Positions 17,136-37,500 of a stretch of 37,500 nt of DNA are shown in pieces; position 1 is the stretch's first letter; every line of letters starts with the position of its first letter. The translations under genes were made by a program, and so were the position numbers. The DNA is from Mesostigma viride (taxonomy: Eukaryota > Streptophyta > Mesostigmatophyceae > Mesostigmatales > Mesostigmataceae): contig RPFO01000187.1 in assembly GCA_009746045.1 (NCBI GenBank), positions 1-37,500 of the forward strand, given 5' to 3'. The notes beneath the pieces are model-generated. The model saw nothing but the letters and a program-made list of their open reading frames with translations. It searched no databases and was not told where the DNA came from.

Positions 17136-18526
17136 ATGAGCAAACGCCTCTCGACGCAACGCAGCCTGGCGGCTGCGCTCGGCAACGAAAATACGCCTGC
17201 AGCTTCGGCTGCAGCTTCGCCCACCGGCCCAGATGGCAACGGTGACACTAGTCGTGCACTGGTACCCGCCCAGCCTCCCGGGCCCGCCTCGCCATCTGTA
17301 TCGCCTGATCCTAAGCGCAGTCGCTCTGCTGAGCCGCCCTGGGAAGAGACCTCCTTCGACGTCAACAGCTCCGGCTTCTGGCAACGCAGCCCCGGTCGCT
17401 TCATGGAAGACGTGTTTCACGGCAATCACGCCTCGCTTCTAGCCCTGTGCGTGTACCTCACGTCCCACAACCGCGGCCGCGGGCCTGGTCTTGGCCAGCT
17501 TGTCGACCCCGCCGAGACTCTCCCCGTCCTTCCCCGCATGAGTCGCCCCAAGCTCCAACGCTTCGCCCTCTGCTCCCTTGTTGGCCGCTCCGAAGCCGAG
17601 ATCTGGGCTCCCAAACCGCCCCCCCCCACCTTCCCCACCGAAGCCACCATCCGCACCCTCCTCAAGGAAGCTTTCGAGCAGCACGTGACCCCTCTTGCCG
17701 CAGATGTGGCGGCAATTGGTGGCACGCTGGCTGCTGAGCTTCCCACCATCCCCACCGCCACCGCCACCCTCCTCGCCTCCACCACCCCCCCCCCCTCCGC
17801 CTCCACCGACTCCATCACCGCCCAGCTCCGCGACATCGACCAGCGCCTCAAGGATAATGCCATCGCTATCGAGGTCTTGCAGAACACGGCAGGCCTCACC
17901 GCCCAGGCAGTGAAGGACATTGCCGCCAAGCCAGCCTCGGCTGGCCCGGCCGGCGATGCTCCTCCCATCACGACCTGGGCGGACATGCTTATAAGCAACA
18001 TACCACCTCCACCACCTCCGCCGTCGCAGCCCAGCTCCAGCGGCAGACGCTTGACCTCCGCGAGGAGGCCGAGCTCGCCAAGCGCAGCCTCAACGTCATT
18101 GTCAAGAATCTCAAGATGGAGGAAGGTGAGAATTCCGAGAAGCTTGCGCGTGTTTTCAGTGAGAGAGAAATCCTTGATCGCATGGGCCTTACTGGTGAGA
18201 TAGAGCTGGCCGCCCACCGCCTTCCCCGCGCGCGGGGTAAGGCCGGGCCGCCCCCGCTCCTTCTCACCTTTAAGACCCCGGCGGACAAGATTTCTTTTCT
18301 CAGACGCCGCAAGCGGCTCGAGAAGACTCTCTTCACCCTTGACGACGACTTGACCCTGGCACAGCAACAACGACGACGGGAGCTATGGCAGACCTACCTC
18401 CAGCTCCGGCAGACCAAGGCGGGCCAGCCGGTGTACTGGAAGGGGGCGGCCATCTACGTCGGCCACAAGCCCTGGCAAGCGACCCCCTCGACCACCGCGG
18501 CCCCAGCAACTCCAGCCCCAGCCTAG
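17136..18526 (+). pseudogene. LINE ORF1-like RNA-binding protein, plus copy
   Basis: ATG 17136 (MSKRLSTQRSLAAALGNEN). The order is the same as in the minus copy: basic Ser/Pro N-terminus (PDPKRSRS), variable region (to about residue 180), HVTPLAADVAAIGGTLAAEL, coiled-coil-like TAQLRDIDQRLKDNAIAIEV, RRM-like AKRSLNVIVKN, and a CTD ending GAAIYVGHKPW. One break only: two extra bases (CTTATAAG where the minus copy has CTTAAG) near 17990 shift the frame, after which the C-terminus reads on to TAG at 18526. Apart from that the product would be about 463 residues. It probably bound element RNA. Confidence 0.7.
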
Positions 18527-18925
18527 GGGAATACAGCAGTAGTGTAGAATAGTTAGACAGTGGCCTTGTACATGCCCGCCTACTACAGGCACTATACCAG
18601 CTGAGGCCTAGCCTTTTTAGTCATGTACATGTGTGCCTATGATGTGCCACACTCCAGATGATGCCTAGCTTTATTTAATTATGCAGTGCCCATGCAGGGA
18701 GTAACTCCCTGCTGAGCAGCCATGCCCTAGCTTTTTGTATAGCTATGCTGATCTTCCCCCCCATGACAGGCTCCCCCTTCGCTGGGCATAGCTTGAAGAT
18801 CATGGGGATGCAAGTGCCCTGGTGCACCTAGAGCAAGGGTCCTTTACATCCCCACCCTTGCAGGAAGTAGCTTAGGATGTATGATAGGCCATATGCCCCC
18901 CTCTCAAGGGCTATGTGCTACATAT

Positions 18926-18939
18926 ACTCCCAACGGAGT
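18926..18939 (+). other. 3' hairpin of the plus element
   Basis: ACTCC-CAAC-GGAGT lies eight bases ahead of the (TAAT)n tail. It is identical to the minus copy's hairpin and similar to that at 13825, where the stem is one G-C pair longer. Confidence 0.6.
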
Positions 18940-18994
18940 TATGTTCCTAATTAATTAATTAATTAATTCTCGACAGAGAGCATCTCTCTGCATG

Positions 18995-19093
18995 GCATAG
19001 CATGGCTAAATTCTTAATGCAACATCCATGGGGGTCCCATTATAGGCATGGCTTGGCTAAATTCTAAAGGCAACATCCATGGGGGCCATTATG
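18995..19093. repeat. Two-copy 50 bp direct repeat
   Basis: Both copies contain GGCTAAATTCT, then AACATCCATGGGGG and a CCATTAT end, starting at about 18995 and 19045. No coding potential is seen between the retroelement tail and the CTGAG array. Confidence 0.75.
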
Positions 19094-19167
19094 GGCGCAC
19101 ATGCGCGTGGGCCACATGCTAGGCTAAGCCTTACTAATCTGCACTACTGGTATATATACACTAGGAA

Positions 19168-19510
19168 CTCAGATCTGAGATTTTTCTCAGTTTTTCTCAG
19201 TTTTCTCAGTTTTCTCAGGAAGGCTGCCTGAGATTTCCTGAGATTTCCTGAGATGTCCTGAGATTTCCTGAGATTTCCTGAGATCAACTGAGAAAAATCT
19301 CAGTTTTCTCAGGAAAACTGAGAAAATCACCTGAGAAAACTGAGAAAACTGAGAAAAAACTGAGATCAGCCTGAGAAAGTCGCCTGGCCTGAGATTTTTT
19401 TTTCTCAGGAACGAAATTTCTCAGGCGCCCGGTTTTTTCTCAGGTTGCTGCTGCCTGAGAAAATCTGAGACTGAGAATATCTGGGAAACTTGAGGCCTGA
19501 GAAAAACTGA
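19168..19510. repeat. Dense CTGAG/CTCAG array
   Basis: About 20 copies of CTGAG and 10 of its complement CTCAG occur in 340 bases, joined by A-rich or T-rich linkers (CTGAGATTTC, CTGAGAAAA, TTTTCTCAG). Direct runs alternate with inverted runs, so several hairpins can form. No open frame of interest. Confidence 0.9.
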
Positions 19511-19635
19511 GAAACCTCATGCACACAGAGAAATCGCATTCATACCACGCAACCAGAAATCACTTTGATTACAAATTATAATAATTTCTTGTGCAGTTGG
19601 AGTACAGCTCTTCAAGTTTAATAAGAACATCAATT

Positions 19636-20051
19636 TCAGTCACTAGATGAGTTGCTACAATCTGCTTCAGCGTAGCTCACTTTTCCATACGCCCTTGCAC
19701 TTCTCCTCGTTGGTGCAAGGTCGCCCCGGCTAGGTTCAGCCACATTCTTGTGCTGCCTACCCCCTCTTCCCCTCTGCCCACGATTCCCCCGCGTAGGTTC
19801 AGCCGCATACTCGCGGCCATCGCCACCACGGGCAGAATCAGCAGCATTTTCTGCTGCAGGCTGCCTCCTTTTTCTCCCCCTCCGTCCACGCTTCCCCGTG
19901 CAGGTTCAGACGCATTGTAGCTGCATGGGTCATCACTGTCGCTGCTAGGTGGAGCCACATCCTCTTGGCTACCATTATCACTGCCGCTGCAGATGGAGGA
20001 ATCAGTTTCTGCTGCAGGCTGCTTACCCCTCCTCTTCCTTGGTGCAGGCAT
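19636..20051 (-). CDS. Basic repeat protein, one frame break
   Basis: ATG at 20051 on the minus strand (MPAPRKRRGKQPAAETDSS). It has a basic AT-hook-like PRKRRGKQ, an acidic Ser/Asp stretch with two variants of GSDNGSQED and SDSDDPCS, then EPARGSVDGG. The frame closes later with an unlikely composition. Moving by one base at the A5 run (plus strand T5 at 19869-19873) gives RRQPAAENAADSARG, then AAEPTRG and VAEPSRGD, clearly the same repeat theme. It stops at a TGA at 19636-19638. The repaired product would be about 139 residues, rich in Arg/Gly and probably DNA- or RNA-binding (inference). CCAAT boxes lie upstream in the correct orientation. No family recognised. Confidence 0.5.
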
Positions 20052-20065
20052 GCCATCCTCGCTGC

Positions 20066-20135
20066 CACACTAGGAACGGAGTGTTGACAAACTTTGACAA
20101 TTGTTTGTCAAGAATTGTCAAATAGTTCTAGTGTG
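20066..20135. repeat. 70 bp foldback with CACTA-like ends
   Basis: It starts CACACTAGGAAC and ends GTTCTAGTGTG (inverted, one gap). The interior has TTGACAA twice, then TTGTCAA-type complements twice. The same CACTAGGAAC occurs at 19159. No target-site duplication flanks it. It could be a miniature transposable element or a chance product of the local TTGACA-rich DNA. Confidence 0.55.
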
Positions 20136-20141
20136 ACCCGC

Positions 20142-20508
20142 TGGCTTCACACAGCCAAAAAGAAAAAAAAAATTAATCAATTTTTGGCGGTAGAGAGACC
20201 ATGGAGGGACTGCCCGCTGCCCGCTGTAGACGCATACTGTAGTTCGTAGAAGCGTACTCCTTCGCTGCACTCCGGAGAGGAATCGTGACGGACTGACGGT
20301 CTCCTTCGCTGCCCTCCAGAGAGGAGGCCGCTAAAGCGGCCGCTCGCTTCGCTCGCTGGGAGCTTTGCGCGGATTGGTTGGCAGTTCTTCCGTGCGCTTG
20401 GCGCGGATTGGTGGTCAGTCAGTCCGCCCCTTCTGGATTGGCCGCGTACTCGGTGATGCCCTGAATAGTGTCGGATTACCTTACATTGCCAAATTAGTAA
20501 TATAGATT
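20142..20508. other. GC-rich region upstream of the minus-strand gene
   Basis: It includes a partial duplication (CTCCTTCGCTGCACTCC at about 20258 and CTCCTTCGCTGCCCTCC at about 20301), the palindromic GCGGCCGC near 20336, and the CCAAT boxes. No plus-strand gene is supported. Confidence 0.4.
20373..20441 (-). promoter_or_regulatory. Three CCAAT boxes
   Basis: ATTGG at 20373, 20407 and 20437 reads CCAAT on the minus strand. The first two are preceded by GCGCGG, spaced 34 and 30 bases apart. They lie 320-390 bases upstream of the minus-strand ATG at 20051, a normal position for NF-Y-type promoter sites. No TATA box was identified. Confidence 0.5.
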
Positions 20509-20815
20509 CTTGACATATCAACTGACATGACCTTGACAAACCTTGACAGAACTTGACAAAAGCTTGACATGATAACATCAAAGGCTTGACAAACCTTGAC
20601 AGAATGTTGAAAGGTTGACAAAACCTTGACAATCTTTGAAATATCAACATATCAACACGGAAAAAAATGACAATACACTGACAAACCAAGGTGATGTGTC
20701 AAGAAATGTCAAGACGTTAACAAACGAAGGCCAAAAAAATTGTTAACATGACAAAATGTCCACAAATGTTAACATGACAAACGTCAACATGACAACCAAA
20801 GGCGTAGCAAACTGA
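20509..20815. repeat. TTGACA-rich degenerate repeat
   Basis: Short units TTGACA, TTGACAAA and CTTGACAGAA recur irregularly, decaying rightward into ATGACAAA and GTTAACATGACA. It has the look of an old minisatellite. The same unit forms the inside of the foldback at 20066. Confidence 0.8.
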
Positions 20816-20886
20816 CAAATCAACACCACGCACAGGTAAACTTATTTCATTGAAATCAACAAGTTCAAAAGACCACCTAAACCAAG

Positions 20887-37500
<16,614 letters not shown>

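Larger units (their letters stand above)
17047..18968 (+). mobile_element. ORF1-only non-LTR element, plus copy
   Basis: This is a head-to-head relative of the minus copy. A 5' segment shares ACGCACATGCTGATATAATT with it (17092 onward). ORF1 is at 17136-18526, followed by a 3' region near-identical in inverse to 15055-15446, a hairpin (18926-18939) and a (TAAT)n tail (18948-18968). No ORF2 is present. Its left boundary is uncertain, and I found no convincing target-site duplication, so 17047 is only the edge of the neighbour's duplication. Confidence 0.65.

Noticed and set aside
15447-18370. Opposite-strand open frames across both ORF1 copies (for example minus 17426-18370 and plus 15639-16157)
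   Set aside because: They are antisense shadows of GC-rich ORF1; the sense frames carry the recognisable ORF1p-like domain order.
17025-18980. CAGAGAG as a target-site duplication of the plus element
   Set aside because: The left copy lies within the minus element rather than at the plus element's 5' end, and seven bases is a weak match.
20509-20815. Cluster of W-box-like TGAC sites acting as an enhancer
   Set aside because: The units are a degenerate simple repeat and TTGACA lacks the full TTGACY core; there is no gene-proximal logic.

Overview
The window is nuclear DNA from a eukaryote with a large, repeat-rich genome. Evidence: GT-AG introns, AATAAA signals after several stop codons, non-LTR retrotransposon relics and very long microsatellites. 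A plant or green-algal affinity is suggested but not proven, by two zinc fingers with the spacing of the WRKY19-type finger and by AATAAA use. A charophyte-like alga would fit; I cannot confirm it from this sequence alone.

Layout. 1-1170 is low-complexity DNA: a degenerate TTACG-rich stretch, then a roughly 700-base pyrimidine tract. 1228-1640 is a tandem array of 100-110 bp units. 1759-12462 is a same-strand array of protein genes: a small acidic protein with a frame break; a MYND-finger protein (intact); a 66-residue basic protein; two neighbours sharing a C-x4-C-x10-C-x2-H finger (the first intact, the second with frame breaks); a long multi-exon gene of unknown function; and a terminal exon or separate gene. 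The first five genes are packed 60-310 bases apart. AATAAA signals lie just ahead of the next gene, and an AG splice acceptor sits directly at the next ATG, a pattern expected of polycistronic transcription with trans-splicing. A fixed-length 21 bp motif (GTTRCGMC-N4-GKCGYWTCT) with a self-complementary core recurs at least 16 times in the spacers and introns. It appears inverted five more times inside a coding tandem repeat.

13025-13806 is a perfect TCCA microsatellite. 13807-18968 is a nest of non-LTR retrotransposon relics: an endonuclease-domain fragment, interrupted by a minus-strand ORF1-only element (likely target-site duplication ACGGGGCCC), followed head-to-head by a plus-strand relative. 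All have a (TAAT)n tail preceded by a conserved small hairpin. 18969-20886 holds short repeats, a CTGAG/CTCAG array, a minus-strand gene for a basic repeat protein with CCAAT boxes upstream, and TTGACA-rich DNA. From 20887 to the window end there is only (CAT)n, with two interruptions.

Several apparent genes are broken by shifts of the same sign (one base short), often at homopolymers. They are described as single genes with the breaks stated.
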